From NCBI GenBank assembly GCA_025363815.1, contig JANYLB010000054.1, positions 1 through 64,000 of the forward strand: a stretch of 64,000 nt of DNA, given 5' to 3'. Positions 25,502-34,660 of the stretch are shown piece after piece. A program made the position numbers and the translations under genes. Within the stretch, counting starts at the first letter, position 1. Each line of letters starts with the position of its first letter. The notes beneath the pieces were generated by a model that was not told where the DNA came from, did not search any database, and worked only from the letters and a program-made list of their open reading frames with translations. The stretch is from Actinomycetes bacterium (lineage in GTDB: Bacteria; Actinomycetota; Acidimicrobiia; IMCC26256; JANYLB01).

Positions 25502-26344
25502 GTGTCGGATGAACCCCGTTTCCAGCGTGGATCACCGTCGGGCCACCGCCGTCACTGGCGGAGCATCGCCGGGTTGATCATGTTCGGCGTCGTCGTCGTC
25601 GGCGGAGCCGCGGGCTGGTTCGTGTGGGACCGCTACCTCTCCAACGAAGCCAAGCCGATCGACGTGGCCGCCATCGAGAGGCACTTCTCGAAGAAGTCGA
25701 CGAGCGAAGCGGTTCGCCCTGGCCACCCGAAGCCCGGTGTCTATCTGTACCGCAGTGTCGGATCGGAATCGGTCAGCGCGCTGGGGGGCGCGACGAACAC
25801 CTACCCGAAGACGACGACGCTCACCATCACCGATACCCAGTGCGGGGTCGACACCCGCTGGAACGTGCTCGTCGGGCGCTACGACGGAGCCACCAGGTGC
25901 CGGCGGCGTGACGACACCTGGATCTTGACCGGCACCGTGACGTCCGACCGGTTCTTCGGCCAGACAGACGCCGACGCATACACCTGTGACGATGTGGTCG
26001 AGCTCCCTCCCGGCGCGAAGCAGGGCACCTCGTGGAGGGGGGAGTGCAAGGACGCGCCGGCGAGTGGCCCGGCGAACACCACCACGCTGACCTATCGCGT
26101 GGTGGGCCCGGCAACGGTGCGGGTGGCGGGCAGCGCCGTCGAGACGGTCCACCTCCGCATCACCGCGACCCAGGGCGGTCAGCGAAGCGGTGGTGGGGTA
26201 GAAGACCGCTGGGTCCTCGCCGCGACGAATCTCGTCGTGCGATCTCTCAACCGCGAGAAGGACCGGAGCCCCTCCCCCATTGGTCCCGTCACCTACAAGC
26301 AGCAGTACGACGTCACCCTGCGGTCGCTAGAACCGCGCCCCTGA
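25502..26344 (+). CDS. Single-pass membrane-anchored hypothetical protein
   Basis: A 280-residue protein with a short basic N-terminus, one transmembrane segment at about 22-44 (IAGLIMFGVVVVGGAAGWFV), and a ~235-residue predicted extracytoplasmic part rich in Thr and beta-strand-like sequence. Four Cys residues in that part could form disulfides. No catalytic motif or known family is recognised. It starts at GTG 25502, divergent from the hydroxyacid dehydrogenase (38-bp gap between starts), and ends 11 bp before the convergent SDR. Confidence 0.7.
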   Translation: MSDEPRFQRGSPSGHRRHWRSIAGLIMFGVVVVGGAAGWFVWDRYLSNEAKPIDVAAIERHFSKKSTSEAVRPGHPKPGVYLYRSVGSESVSALGGATNTYPKTTTLTITDTQCGVDTRWNVLVGRYDGATRCRRRDDTWILTGTVTSDRFFGQTDADAYTCDDVVELPPGAKQGTSWRGECKDAPASGPANTTTLTYRVVGPATVRVAGSAVETVHLRITATQGGQRSGGGVEDRWVLAATNLVVRSLNREKDRSPSPIGPVTYKQQYDVTLRSLEPRP

Positions 26345-26355
26345 CGGAGTGTTTT

Positions 26356-27267
26356 CTACTTGTCGTGCTGCATCCCGGTGGGCATGGTCATACCGACCTG
26401 CGCCATGTGCTGGCCGAGGACGCCATCGAAGTTGTCGGCCACTCCTGCGACATCCCAGCCACCCTCGCGCCACATCGACGCGACCGGTTTGGGGTGCTGG
26501 AAGATCGTGTACGAGAAGTCGCTCCTGCCGACGATCTGGCCGTTCACGTGGCCGGCCTGCTCCGAGGCGAGGAACGCGACCATCGGCGCGTTGAGCGCGG
26601 CGGCGGCCTCGGGGGGCGGCGCTGTCCCGGTGCGCTCAAAGAGGGATGCCGTCATGCGGGTTGCGCCCGCAGGCGCCATCGCGTTCACGGTGATGCCGTA
26701 TTTTCCGAGCTCAATCGACCAGATGAACGTCATGCCCATGATCGCAGCTTTGGCCGCACCGTAGTTGGTCTGTCCGAAGTTACCTCGCAGCCCTGCCGAC
26801 GACGTGATGTTGATGATTCGGCCATAGCCGGCGTCTTTCATGATGGGCGCGGCGTGGCGGGTGGTGTTGAAAGTGCCCTTCTGATGAACGGCGACAACGG
26901 CGTCGTAGTCGTCTTCGCTCATCTTGAGCAGCGACCGATCGCGGACGATGCCGGCGTTGTTCACGAGGATGTCGATCGTGCCGAACGCGTCGACGGCCGT
27001 CTGGATCATCCGACCCGCGCCGGCAAAGTCGGTCACGGAGTCGTAGTTCGGAACGGCCTCGCCGCCGAGCTCCCTGATCTCCTGACACACCTGATGGGCC
27101 GGGTCTTCGTCGGTTCCCTGGCCGTCGAGCGCCACACCGACGTCGTTCACGACGACCTTCGCGCCCTCCGAGGCGAGACACAGCGCAAACTCACGGCCGA
27201 TGCCGCGACCCGAGCCCGTCACCAACGCCACTCTTGAGTCGAGAAGTCTCCCGTCGTTGAGTCCCAT
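26356..27267 (-). CDS. SDR-family 3-hydroxyacyl-CoA dehydrogenase (MFE-2-like)
   Basis: A 303-residue short-chain dehydrogenase with TGSGRGIGREFALCLA near 17, NNAGIVRDRSL near 107, a catalytic Ser in NITSSAGLRG and YGAAKAA near 170. VVNDVGVALDGQGTDEDPA is the MFE-2 type insertion, so (3R)-hydroxyacyl-CoA is the likely substrate. ATG 27267 follows GGAG. The MaoC hydratase lies 23 bp upstream in the same operon. Hydratase plus dehydrogenase as separate proteins reproduces the two activities of peroxisomal MFE-2. Confidence 0.9.
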   Translation of the reverse strand: MGLNDGRLLDSRVALVTGSGRGIGREFALCLASEGAKVVVNDVGVALDGQGTDEDPAHQVCQEIRELGGEAVPNYDSVTDFAGAGRMIQTAVDAFGTIDILVNNAGIVRDRSLLKMSEDDYDAVVAVHQKGTFNTTRHAAPIMKDAGYGRIINITSSAGLRGNFGQTNYGAAKAAIMGMTFIWSIELGKYGITVNAMAPAGATRMTASLFERTGTAPPPEAAAALNAPMVAFLASEQAGHVNGQIVGRSDFSYTIFQHPKPVASMWREGGWDVAGVADNFDGVLGQHMAQVGMTMPTGMQHDK

Positions 27268-27290
27268 CGTGAATCTCCGTTCCCTTCGAA

Positions 27291-27683
27291 CTAGACCGCG
27301 GCGGTCGCGGTTCCGGTGAGCTTGACCTCTCCGTCGGCGTTGGCCGCCTGGAGATCGAGGTCGACGGTACCGTCGTTCAGCGCCGTGACCGTGGCGGTGA
27401 AGGTGAGGGTCTCACCCGGCCAGACCTGCTTGGCGAACCGTATCTGGATACGGCGAAGGGCCTCCGGTCCGAGCCAGTCCTTCACGACTCGAGCCATCAG
27501 ACCGGCGGTGAGCATCCCGTGGCCGAATACCGAAGGGCTCCCGGCCTGGACTGCGATGGTGTCGTCGTGGTGCATGGGGTTGAAATCGCCGGACGCGCCG
27601 GCGTAGCGGACGAAGTTCGTCCGGGTGAGGTTCTCGATGACCAGCGGTGGTGCACTGTCGCCAATGGCGAATTCGGCGCTCAT
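27291..27683 (-). CDS. MaoC-family (R)-specific enoyl-CoA hydratase
   Basis: A 130-residue hot-dog-fold protein. The hydratase-2 motif is intact: GDFNPMHHDD (about 33-42), with the catalytic Asp and His, followed by VFGHGMLTAGLMARVV (about 53-68). It hydrates a trans-2-enoyl-CoA to the (R)-3-hydroxyacyl-CoA, the substrate of the SDR encoded next. ATG 27683 has GAAAGGAG upstream, and the shared TetR-type operator lies 12 bases before the start. It is divergent from the tetR gene. Confidence 0.9.
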   Translation of the reverse strand: MSAEFAIGDSAPPLVIENLTRTNFVRYAGASGDFNPMHHDDTIAVQAGSPSVFGHGMLTAGLMARVVKDWLGPEALRRIQIRFAKQVWPGETLTFTATVTALNDGTVDLDLQAANADGEVKLTGTATAAV

Positions 27684-27695
27684 GGCGCTCCTTTC

Positions 27696-27711
27696 GTGAC
27701 ACGCGTGTCAG
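27696..27711. promoter_or_regulatory. TetR-type operator (GTGACACGCGTGTCAG)
   Basis: A TGAC-N6-GTCA palindrome (core GACACGCGTGTC is perfectly symmetric) in the 48-bp spacer between divergent MaoC and tetR genes. It is placed to control both, which implies autoregulation. Confidence 0.8.
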
Positions 27712-27731
27712 GAGGTTCTAGCCTGACCCGG

Positions 27732-28424
27732 ATGGCTCGGTCGAACGACGCGCCCCGGGGCGCGCCCGGCACCGAGCCCGCCGCGGCGACTCGCACGACC
27801 GGCGGCGCCAAATCCGGGCGTCCCACCGCCGCGAGGGAACCGCGAGAGCTCAGGGCCCGCGGCCAGCGCACCCGGCGAAATCTGCTCGACGCCGGGGTAA
27901 CGGTGTTCGCCGCACGCGGCTACCACGCGGCGAGGGTCGACGACATCGTGAAGCTGGCTCGCACTTCGCACGGCACCTTCTATCTCTACTTCGCCAACAA
28001 GGAAGCGCTGTTCCGCGCGCTGGCCGGCGACGTAGCCGTGGCCATGACCAAGCTCGCCGAGGAGCTTCCTCCGCTCACCCCAGACGCAGCCGGACTGAAG
28101 GCGCTGGTGGTGTGGTTGACCCGCTTCGCCGATATTTACTCCGATTCAGGGCCGGTGATCCGCGCCTGGACCGAGGCCGAGATCAGCGGGAGTGGTTTCG
28201 GCCAGCTCGGCACCGACACACTCGCAGAGTTCGCCCGCGTCTTCAGCCGGCGCATCCGCGAGGCTGCGCCCCCGGGTCTCGATCCTCGCGTCGCCGCGCT
28301 CGTGCTGGTCGCGATGTGTGAGCGCTTGAACTACTACCGACTCACCGAACAGGTGACCATCGACCGAGACGCGATGATCACAACCCTCGCCGAGGTCACC
28401 CAGCGCTCGCTTTTCGGAAGCTGA
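27732..28424 (+). CDS. TetR-family transcriptional regulator, proposed regulon repressor
   Basis: A 230-residue TetR protein with a 45-residue basic, low-complexity N-terminal extension. The DNA-binding region begins at RTRRNLLDAGVTVFA; the helix-turn-helix is GYHAARVDDIVKLARTSHGTFYLYFANKEALF (about 63-94). The C-terminal ligand domain follows (about 100-225). ATG 27732 lies 20 bases after the operator. The same palindrome recurs at about eight other places in the window near operons for lipid-like catabolism and uptake, so this protein is the obvious candidate to bind them and to be released by an acyl-CoA or pathway ligand. The ligand is not deducible. Confidence 0.92.
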   Translation: MARSNDAPRGAPGTEPAAATRTTGGAKSGRPTAAREPRELRARGQRTRRNLLDAGVTVFAARGYHAARVDDIVKLARTSHGTFYLYFANKEALFRALAGDVAVAMTKLAEELPPLTPDAAGLKALVVWLTRFADIYSDSGPVIRAWTEAEISGSGFGQLGTDTLAEFARVFSRRIREAAPPGLDPRVAALVLVAMCERLNYYRLTEQVTIDRDAMITTLAEVTQRSLFGS

Positions 28425-28442
28425 TCCGTCGGGTGGGCTAAC

Positions 28443-28458
28443 CTGACACGAGCGTCAG
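28443..28458. promoter_or_regulatory. TetR-type operator (CTGACACGAGCGTCAG)
   Basis: A close match to the consensus, overlapping a possible -10 (TAACCT) and lying 17 bases before the amidohydrolase GTG. Confidence 0.8.
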
Positions 28459-28475
28459 CGACGGAGGGACATCCC

Positions 28476-29702
28476 GTGGAGCTTCCCAAGATAATCAGCG
28501 TCGACGACCACGTGGTCGAGCCGCCGCACGTGTGGCAAACCTGGCTGCCGGAGAAGTACCGGGCTGCGGGCCCGCGGGTCGAGCGCAAGCGTTGGGGCAA
28601 GTTCCGCCACCGCGCCGGGGCGAAGTACGACATGCAGGAGGACCCAGAGGGTCTCTGGGGCGACGCGTGGTACTACGAGGACAAGCTCATCTACGTGCAC
28701 AAGCGGTTCGTCGCGATCCCCCAGTCGGCGACTACAGGCGAGGGCGAGAACATCGTCTTCGACCGCTCGCAGATGACGATGACCGCGCTCACCTACGACG
28801 AGATGCGACCCGGTTGCTACGAGCGCGACGCGCGCGTCGCCGACCTCGCGCTCAACTGGACCGACGGCTCGCTCCCGTTCCCCACCTTCCCCCGCTTCTG
28901 CGGGCAAACGTTCTACGAGGGTGGAGACAAGGACCTCGGCCTCGCATCGGTGCGCGCGTACAACGACTGGATGGTCGAGGAGTGGTGCGCGCCGTCAGGT
29001 GGAGTGAACATCCCGCTCTGCATCATCCCGCTGTGGGACGTCGAGCTCGCCGCTGCCGAGGTGCTCCGTAACGCCGCCAGAGGCGTACGGGCGGTCGCGT
29101 TCAGCGAGCTCCCCCACCACCTCAAGCTGGCGACGATCCACAGTGGCTACTGGGATCCGCTTTTTCAGGCCTGCAACGACACCGGCACCGCGATCTGCAT
29201 GCACATCGGCTCGTCGTCGACCAACCCGATGGCGTCGCCCGACGCGCCGAAGGGCGCTGGCGCGATGATCGCTTTCAACAACTCGATGGCTTCGCTCGCC
29301 GACTGGTTGTTCTCGCGCAAGCTGATCGAGTTCCCGAAGCTGAAGATCGCGTACTCGGAGGGCCAGATCGGCTGGATCCCATATGCGCTCGAGCGGGCCG
29401 ACACCGTGTGGGAACAGCACGACAGCTGGCAGCACTCGAAGGAGATCCTCCCCGAGCCGCCGTCGACCTACTACTACGGCCGGGTGTACGGATGCTTCAC
29501 TGCCGACCACCACGGCCTCGCTTCGCTCGCCGAGGTCGGCCCCGACAACATCTGCTTCGAGACCGACTACCCGCACACCGACAGCACCTGGCCGAACTCC
29601 AAACAGTACGCAGAGAAGATGCTCGCCGACTTCGACGACGAAGTCGCCTACAAGGTCCTGCGTGGCAACGCGATCAAGATGCTGGAGCTCGACCGGGTCT
29701 GA
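28476..29702 (+). CDS. Amidohydrolase-2 (ACMSD-like) family metal-dependent hydrolase/decarboxylase
   Basis: A 408-residue TIM-barrel protein of the amidohydrolase-2 family. The N-terminal strand ISVDDHVVEPPHVWQTWLP (about 6-24) has DDHVVEP in place of the usual metal-binding HxH. CMHIGSSST near 243 supplies a barrel His, and the C-terminal ETDYPHTDSTWPNS near 360 carries the conserved Asp and His. Members hydrolyse or decarboxylate ring compounds, and many uncharacterised ones lie in actinobacterial catabolic clusters. GTG 28476 has a GGAGGG site. It has its own operator, so it is a regulon member; the substrate is unknown. Confidence 0.85.
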   Translation: MELPKIISVDDHVVEPPHVWQTWLPEKYRAAGPRVERKRWGKFRHRAGAKYDMQEDPEGLWGDAWYYEDKLIYVHKRFVAIPQSATTGEGENIVFDRSQMTMTALTYDEMRPGCYERDARVADLALNWTDGSLPFPTFPRFCGQTFYEGGDKDLGLASVRAYNDWMVEEWCAPSGGVNIPLCIIPLWDVELAAAEVLRNAARGVRAVAFSELPHHLKLATIHSGYWDPLFQACNDTGTAICMHIGSSSTNPMASPDAPKGAGAMIAFNNSMASLADWLFSRKLIEFPKLKIAYSEGQIGWIPYALERADTVWEQHDSWQHSKEILPEPPSTYYYGRVYGCFTADHHGLASLAEVGPDNICFETDYPHTDSTWPNSKQYAEKMLADFDDEVAYKVLRGNAIKMLELDRV

Positions 29703-29721
29703 GGCCGCCGGACGCGACCCG

Positions 29722-30462
29722 TCAATCGGCGCCGGGCCCGGCGATCACCTGCTCGGCGAGATCGCCGAGTTGATCACTCGGGCCGTCGAAGGCGACTTGG
29801 CCCTTGTCGAGAAGCACGGCCCGATCGGACAGACCGAGCGCGCGATGTACGTACTGCTCGATGAGCAGTACCGATGCCCCGGCGGCGCGCACATCGGCGA
29901 GCGTCCTGTAAACCTCGTCGACCACGATCGGCGCAAGGCCGAGAGACAACTCGTCGGCGATGAGCAGACGAGGCGGCGTCACCAACACCCGAGCGAGAGA
30001 GAGCATGCGCTGCTCGCCACCCGAGAGGGTGCCGGCAAGCTGACCTCGGCGCTCCCCCAACCGGGGGAACAGCTCAAAGGCCTTCGCCAGCGCGTCGGGT
30101 ACGCCCCGCTTGCCGAGTTCGGCCCGGAACGAGAGCGTCAGGTTCTCTTCTACGGTCAAAGACGCGAACACCGAACGACCTTCCGGCGCGTGCGTGACCC
30201 CTTGGCGGGCGATCTCGTAGGTCTTGGCGCGCGAGACGTCGATTCCGCCGACCGTCACGGTTCCGGCTGTCGGGTGCAGGAGTCCCGAGCACACCCGCGC
30301 GACCGTGGTCTTGCCGGATCCGTTGGCGCCCAACAGCGCGACGACCTCACCTTCGGCCACATTGAACGACACGCCGAAGAGCGCTCGGAACGGTCCGTAC
30401 CCTGCGTCGACGTCGCGTAGCTCGAGGATCGATTGCGAGGTCGGCTCCGCCAACGCGCTCAT
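29722..30462 (-). CDS. livF: Branched-chain amino acid-type ABC transporter ATPase, LivF-like
   Basis: A 246-residue ABC ATPase. Walker A is GANGSGKTT near 42, the signature is LSGGEQRML near 145, and Walker B is LLIADELSLGL near 166, followed by a Q-loop-free end typical of LivF. With LivG it powers the fused permease at the membrane. The ATG at 30462 overlaps the LivG stop (ATGA). It is the last gene of the operon SBP, permease, LivG, LivF and ends 19 bp from the convergent amidohydrolase. Confidence 0.9.
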   Translation of the reverse strand: MSALAEPTSQSILELRDVDAGYGPFRALFGVSFNVAEGEVVALLGANGSGKTTVARVCSGLLHPTAGTVTVGGIDVSRAKTYEIARQGVTHAPEGRSVFASLTVEENLTLSFRAELGKRGVPDALAKAFELFPRLGERRGQLAGTLSGGEQRMLSLARVLVTPPRLLIADELSLGLAPIVVDEVYRTLADVRAAGASVLLIEQYVHRALGLSDRAVLLDKGQVAFDGPSDQLGDLAEQVIAGPGAD

Positions 30463-31262
30463 ACCGCTTCCCCCACTCCGGGCTCGCCCTCTCCGGATTC
30501 GCCGAGGTAGGCACGGCGCACCGCCGGGTCGCTCATGACCGATCGGGTCGGCCCTTCGGCGATCAGCGTGCCGAAGTCGAGCACGTACAAGCGGGTCGCG
30601 AAGCGTTGCACCATCTCGACATCGTGCTCCACCAGCAAGATCGCAGTTCCACGCTCGCGCCGGACGACCTCGAGCGTCTCGGTCAGCTCCGCGGTCTCCG
30701 ACCGGTCGAGGCCCGACGATGGCTCGTCGAGCAGCAGGAGCTTGGGCTCCGTCATGAGCGCTCGTCCGACTTCGACAAGCCGACCCCGACCCAGGCTGAG
30801 CGCCTCTACCGACCGGTTCGCCACGTCGGTGAGGCCGAGCAGCTCGAGCGTGCGCTCCGCTTCCTCGCGATCTTGTGGACGCGGCCGATCGAGACCGACG
30901 ACGTCTTTCCAGAGTCGACCGTCGCCGCGGCGCGCCCGTGCCGCGACCAGGAAGTGCTCGACGACGGTCATCCCCGCGAACAGCTCGATCCGTTGGAACG
31001 TTCGGCCGAACCCGCTGCGGGCCCGGCGATACACCGGCCATCCGGTGATGTCGTGACCGTCGAGCTGCACCCGGCCGCCGTCGGGTCGGAGGATCCCGAG
31101 CAGGCAGTTGAACAAGGTGGTCTTGCCCGCACCGTTGGGACCGATGAGCCCGACCGCTTCTCCGGTCTCGACCCGCAGCGAAACATCGCTCAGCGCGGTG
31201 ATCCCCGCAAAGCGCTTCACGATTTCGGTCACCGACAGGAGCGGGACGGGGGTCACGCTCAT
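30459..31262 (-). CDS. livG: Branched-chain amino acid-type ABC transporter ATPase, LivG-like
   Basis: A 267-residue ABC ATPase: Walker A GPNGAGKTTLFN near 43, the LivG-specific GRTFQRIELF near 88, signature LSLGRGRLVEVGRAL near 150 (LSLGR instead of LSGGQ), Walker B LLLLDEPSSGLD near 170, and H-loop VEHDVE near 204. The ATG at 31262 overlaps the permease stop by 4 bases, so all four proteins are tightly coupled. Confidence 0.9.
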   Translation of the reverse strand: MSVTPVPLLSVTEIVKRFAGITALSDVSLRVETGEAVGLIGPNGAGKTTLFNCLLGILRPDGGRVQLDGHDITGWPVYRRARSGFGRTFQRIELFAGMTVVEHFLVAARARRGDGRLWKDVVGLDRPRPQDREEAERTLELLGLTDVANRSVEALSLGRGRLVEVGRALMTEPKLLLLDEPSSGLDRSETAELTETLEVVRRERGTAILLVEHDVEMVQRFATRLYVLDFGTLIAEGPTRSVMSDPAVRRAYLGESGEGEPGVGEAV

Positions 31263-33229
31263 GTCGAGCTCGGCTCGGCCGGAACGGGATCGGTGGTGGT
31301 GTTCTTGAAGCGGTTGAACTGCCGCTGCACGAAAGCGTTCGACCTGCGCTTCTGCGCCTCGAGGATGCCCTCGGGGTTCTTGGCGTAGGTGATCGCGCCC
31401 AGGCCGAAGAAAATCGGCTCCCAACTCGCGCTCAAACCGATCCGCTTGAGCAGCTCCTGCACGACGATGAAGCCGATCGCCGCGTTGATGGCGCCTTCGA
31501 CGGTGCGAGAGCCCAGGGTCACGACCAGCACGACGAAGAACAACGAGTAGAAGTACGCGAAGTCGGCCGGCTGCGCGAATCCGACCTGGGTGGCGAACAG
31601 GCCGCCACCCAGCCCGGCGATTCCGGCCGACAGTGCGAACGCCACGATCCGCGCCCGGGAGGGATTGATGCCGATCGATTGCGCGGCGATCTCGCTGCCG
31701 CGCAACGCATCGAGGAACCGACCGGTGGCGCCGCCGCGCACGAGGATCACCAGGAAGCTCACCGCGATCAGAATCACGAGGCAGAGAAAGAAGAAGGCCC
31801 GGTCGCTACCGAAATCGACGGGACCGATCACCGGCCGCGGCACCTTCAACGGCGTTGCGCCGCCGCCGACCCAATCGAGTGGCACAAGGATGCTCTCGAA
31901 CATGAGCGCGAAGGCGAAGGTGGCCAGCGCGAGATAGATACCCCCGAGGCGCAGGACCGGGATGGAGAAGAGCCCGCCAACAACCGCCGCGACCACTGCA
32001 CCAATGACAATCGTCAGCATCACCGGTATGTCGTACGCGTTGACGAGCTGGGCCGTTGTGAAGGCACCGATGGCCGCGAAGGTCGCCTGGCACAGCGAGA
32101 TCTGACCGGCCATGCCGGTGATGACGGTGTACGAAAGGAAGATCGTGGCGAAGATGAGCGCCTGGATCGCGAGTAGCAACCAGTACCGGTCGTTCATCAC
32201 GAAGGCGATCACGCCGAGACCGACGATGAGTCCGAAGATCCGCGTCGACCAGGTGAGCGCGGGGCTCCGCTCGATTGCGGCGAGGCCGGGCGGGGGTGGA
32301 TCGACACCCGCCAGCGGATCCTTCACCTCGCGCCGTCGGCGCAACGCCGGTGAGAAGATCAACAGCAGGAAGAGCACCACGAACGGCAACGACGGCCGCA
32401 GGCCCTGAGCCAGGACGCTGTTCGTCGGCAGGTAACCGGCGAGGATCCCACCGAGCACGCCGAGACCCACTCCGCCGAGCAGCGTCAGCGGAATGCTCGA
32501 GAGCTTCCCGAACGCGGCCGCGGCCAGCGCGGCGACGATCAGGATCGTGAAGTTGTTCGAGTTCACCTGGGCAAAGAGCGGAGCAAGGAGCACGCCGGCC
32601 AGGCCCGCGATGAGGCTCGACAGCATCCACGCGAACGTGCCGATGCGGTCGGCGTTGATGCCTTGCAGCTCTGTCATCCGGGGGCTTTCGACTACCGCCC
32701 GCATTCGCAGCCCGATGCTGGAGTACCGGAACATCGCGGTGAGACCGACGCCGACGATGAAGGTCGCGATGAGGGTGGCGACCTGATCCCCGTTGAGTGA
32801 GTAGTCACCCAGGTGGTAAACCGCGAAGTTGCTGCCCTGCGACGACGGCCAGATCCCGACGACGCCGAAGCTCGGGCTCTGGCCGAACCAGAGCTGCACC
32901 ATCTGTGGGATCGCGACGAGCAGACCGAGCGCCGCGACCAGGCGTGAGAGCTCGGAGGCAGAACGCATGTAGCGGAAGATGAAGCGGTCGAGGATGAAGC
33001 CGACCAGCGGCCCGACCACGACCACCGCGAGCAGAAAGGAGAGGATGATCGGCCACTCGTGGCGCACGCGTGTGTCGTAGTACACAGCCGCGGAGACAAA
33101 AGCCTGCGCTCCGAACGCGAGATTGAACACTCCCGACGTCCGGTACGTGAGCACGAGGCCCACGGCCACCAGTGCGAACACGCAGCCGAACGGGATCCCT
33201 CGGATCACATAGCTGATGAAGTCGGTCAC
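31259..33229 (-). CDS. Fused LivH-LivM-type ABC permease
   Basis: A 656-residue polytopic membrane protein made of two permease domains normally encoded separately. Residues 1-295 are LivH-like (GIPFGCVFALVAVGLVLTYR, then GLRMRAVVESPRMTELQGIN). After a cytoplasmic linker (RRRREVKDPLAGVDPPPP), residues about 330-625 are LivM-like (ITGMAGQISLCQATFAAIGA, then GRFLDALRGSEIAAQSIGIN). Each domain keeps its own ATPase-coupling loop. The start is GTG 33229 with GCGGAG upstream. It imports the ligand captured by the preceding solute-binding protein. Confidence 0.92.
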   Translation of the reverse strand: MTDFISYVIRGIPFGCVFALVAVGLVLTYRTSGVFNLAFGAQAFVSAAVYYDTRVRHEWPIILSFLLAVVVVGPLVGFILDRFIFRYMRSASELSRLVAALGLLVAIPQMVQLWFGQSPSFGVVGIWPSSQGSNFAVYHLGDYSLNGDQVATLIATFIVGVGLTAMFRYSSIGLRMRAVVESPRMTELQGINADRIGTFAWMLSSLIAGLAGVLLAPLFAQVNSNNFTILIVAALAAAAFGKLSSIPLTLLGGVGLGVLGGILAGYLPTNSVLAQGLRPSLPFVVLFLLLIFSPALRRRREVKDPLAGVDPPPPGLAAIERSPALTWSTRIFGLIVGLGVIAFVMNDRYWLLLAIQALIFATIFLSYTVITGMAGQISLCQATFAAIGAFTTAQLVNAYDIPVMLTIVIGAVVAAVVGGLFSIPVLRLGGIYLALATFAFALMFESILVPLDWVGGGATPLKVPRPVIGPVDFGSDRAFFFLCLVILIAVSFLVILVRGGATGRFLDALRGSEIAAQSIGINPSRARIVAFALSAGIAGLGGGLFATQVGFAQPADFAYFYSLFFVVLVVTLGSRTVEGAINAAIGFIVVQELLKRIGLSASWEPIFFGLGAITYAKNPEGILEAQKRRSNAFVQRQFNRFKNTTTDPVPAEPSST

Positions 33230-33259
33230 GTACTCCGCTTTCCCGCCGTAGGACCGGCC

Positions 33260-34609
33260 CTATCGCCGGTTGGTCGGCGGAACTGCCGTCACGCTGTTCG
33301 TCGAGTCGGTGTTCCCCCAGCAGGTGAAGGGCTTACCGGGCTTGCCGAACTTCGGGACGAACTTCGAGTTCTTCACCTCCATGAAAGCGGTGCAGCTCCT
33401 CGGGTAGTGCTTGTCGGTGTGCTGCTTCGCCCAGTTGAGCGGTGCCAGCAAGCCGTCCGCGTCGTAGGTGGTGAGCGTGTTGAGCTGGTCGACGACCTTC
33501 TGGCGGGTGAAGTTGGGGCCGGCCATCCGCAGACCGGTCACAAAGTTGTCGGCGTTGACCCAACCGATCACCGAGTTCTCCGTCTTCGCGGCACCGCTCT
33601 TGTTCATCCACTTCAGGTACTGCTTGAGCGCCGGGAGCTGCGGCGTCGTCTCGAAGGGAGCGAACTGCGTGATCACGTACGAGCCCTGGAAGAAGCCGCC
33701 GTTCTTGCGCATGAACGCCTGGTCGTAGCCGTTGGGCAGATACTGGATCGCGGTCATGCCCTGCTGCCGCATCTCCTTGGCCAGGCTCAGGACCCCGTTC
33801 GTGTCCATGCACGTGGTCACAAAGTCGACTTTGGCGTCGACCATCTTCTTCACATCGGAGCTGAGATCGGTGACGCCGAACGAAAGGGTCTTGTTGGCGT
33901 ACACGACCTTCGCGTTCGCTGATTTTCCGTACTTCTTGAACGACGACTGGATGCCATCGAGGCAGTCGGATGAGCTGGGCACGTTGTACGCGAGCACGCC
34001 GAGCTTGTGCTTGTTCAGCTTCTTCGAGAGCCACGGCAACCCAATGCCGGGGCACTCACTGCCGTTGCAGAGAGCGCCAAGATGCCCGAAGAAGTTCGGA
34101 GGTCCGGTCCACTCGTCGTTGATGCCCCACCCGAAGGTCGGGATCTTCGCGTCAGCGAGCTTCTTCGCCCCGCTGAAGAACGCGATGGTGGCGACAGGCA
34201 GCACCGCGAACACGTTGTCCTGGTCGATGATCGCCTCGACCTCGCGCTGGTTCTGGCCCAGCTGGTCATCGTGCTTCTTGACCATCACGAGCTTGCGGCC
34301 GTAGATGCCGCCCTCCGCGTTGATCATGTTGAAGTAGGCCGCCACGCCGTCGAACGACGAGCCGTAGAGGCCCCCGATCGGGTTGGTCGTCGAAGCGACT
34401 CCGCTCACCCGGATCGTGTCGCCGGTGACGCCGGGCTGGTCGACCTTCGGCCAACCCCCAGCCGGCTTGGTGGTCGTGGTCGAGTTGTCGGCCGCCCCCG
34501 CGACTGCCCCCCTGTACCCGCCACCGAGGCTTACGGCGAGCACCACCAGACCGGTGGCGAGAGCGGCGAACCGCTGACCCGAACGCTGCTTGAGCCCGTG
34601 ACTTCCCAT
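33260..34609 (-). CDS. ABC transporter substrate-binding protein, Liv/HAAT type
   Basis: A 449-residue periplasmic-binding-protein type I. A signal peptide (LATGLVVLAVSLGGG, about 17-31, ending GAVAGA) lacks a lipobox Cys, and a Thr-rich linker follows. The mature part has the LivK pattern, with GDTIRVSGVASTTNPIGG opening the domain and GGIYGRKLVMVKKHDDQ later. It is the first gene of the transporter operon. In a catabolic TetR regulon the ligand is more likely the pathway's carboxylic acid or ester than a branched-chain amino acid. The operator is 51 bases upstream. Confidence 0.9.
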   Translation of the reverse strand: MGSHGLKQRSGQRFAALATGLVVLAVSLGGGYRGAVAGAADNSTTTTKPAGGWPKVDQPGVTGDTIRVSGVASTTNPIGGLYGSSFDGVAAYFNMINAEGGIYGRKLVMVKKHDDQLGQNQREVEAIIDQDNVFAVLPVATIAFFSGAKKLADAKIPTFGWGINDEWTGPPNFFGHLGALCNGSECPGIGLPWLSKKLNKHKLGVLAYNVPSSSDCLDGIQSSFKKYGKSANAKVVYANKTLSFGVTDLSSDVKKMVDAKVDFVTTCMDTNGVLSLAKEMRQQGMTAIQYLPNGYDQAFMRKNGGFFQGSYVITQFAPFETTPQLPALKQYLKWMNKSGAAKTENSVIGWVNADNFVTGLRMAGPNFTRQKVVDQLNTLTTYDADGLLAPLNWAKQHTDKHYPRSCTAFMEVKNSKFVPKFGKPGKPFTCWGNTDSTNSVTAVPPTNRR

Positions 34610-34660
34610 GTACCTACCCCCCGATCAAACCCAACTGCGGCACCGCCGTCGGGCGTTTCT

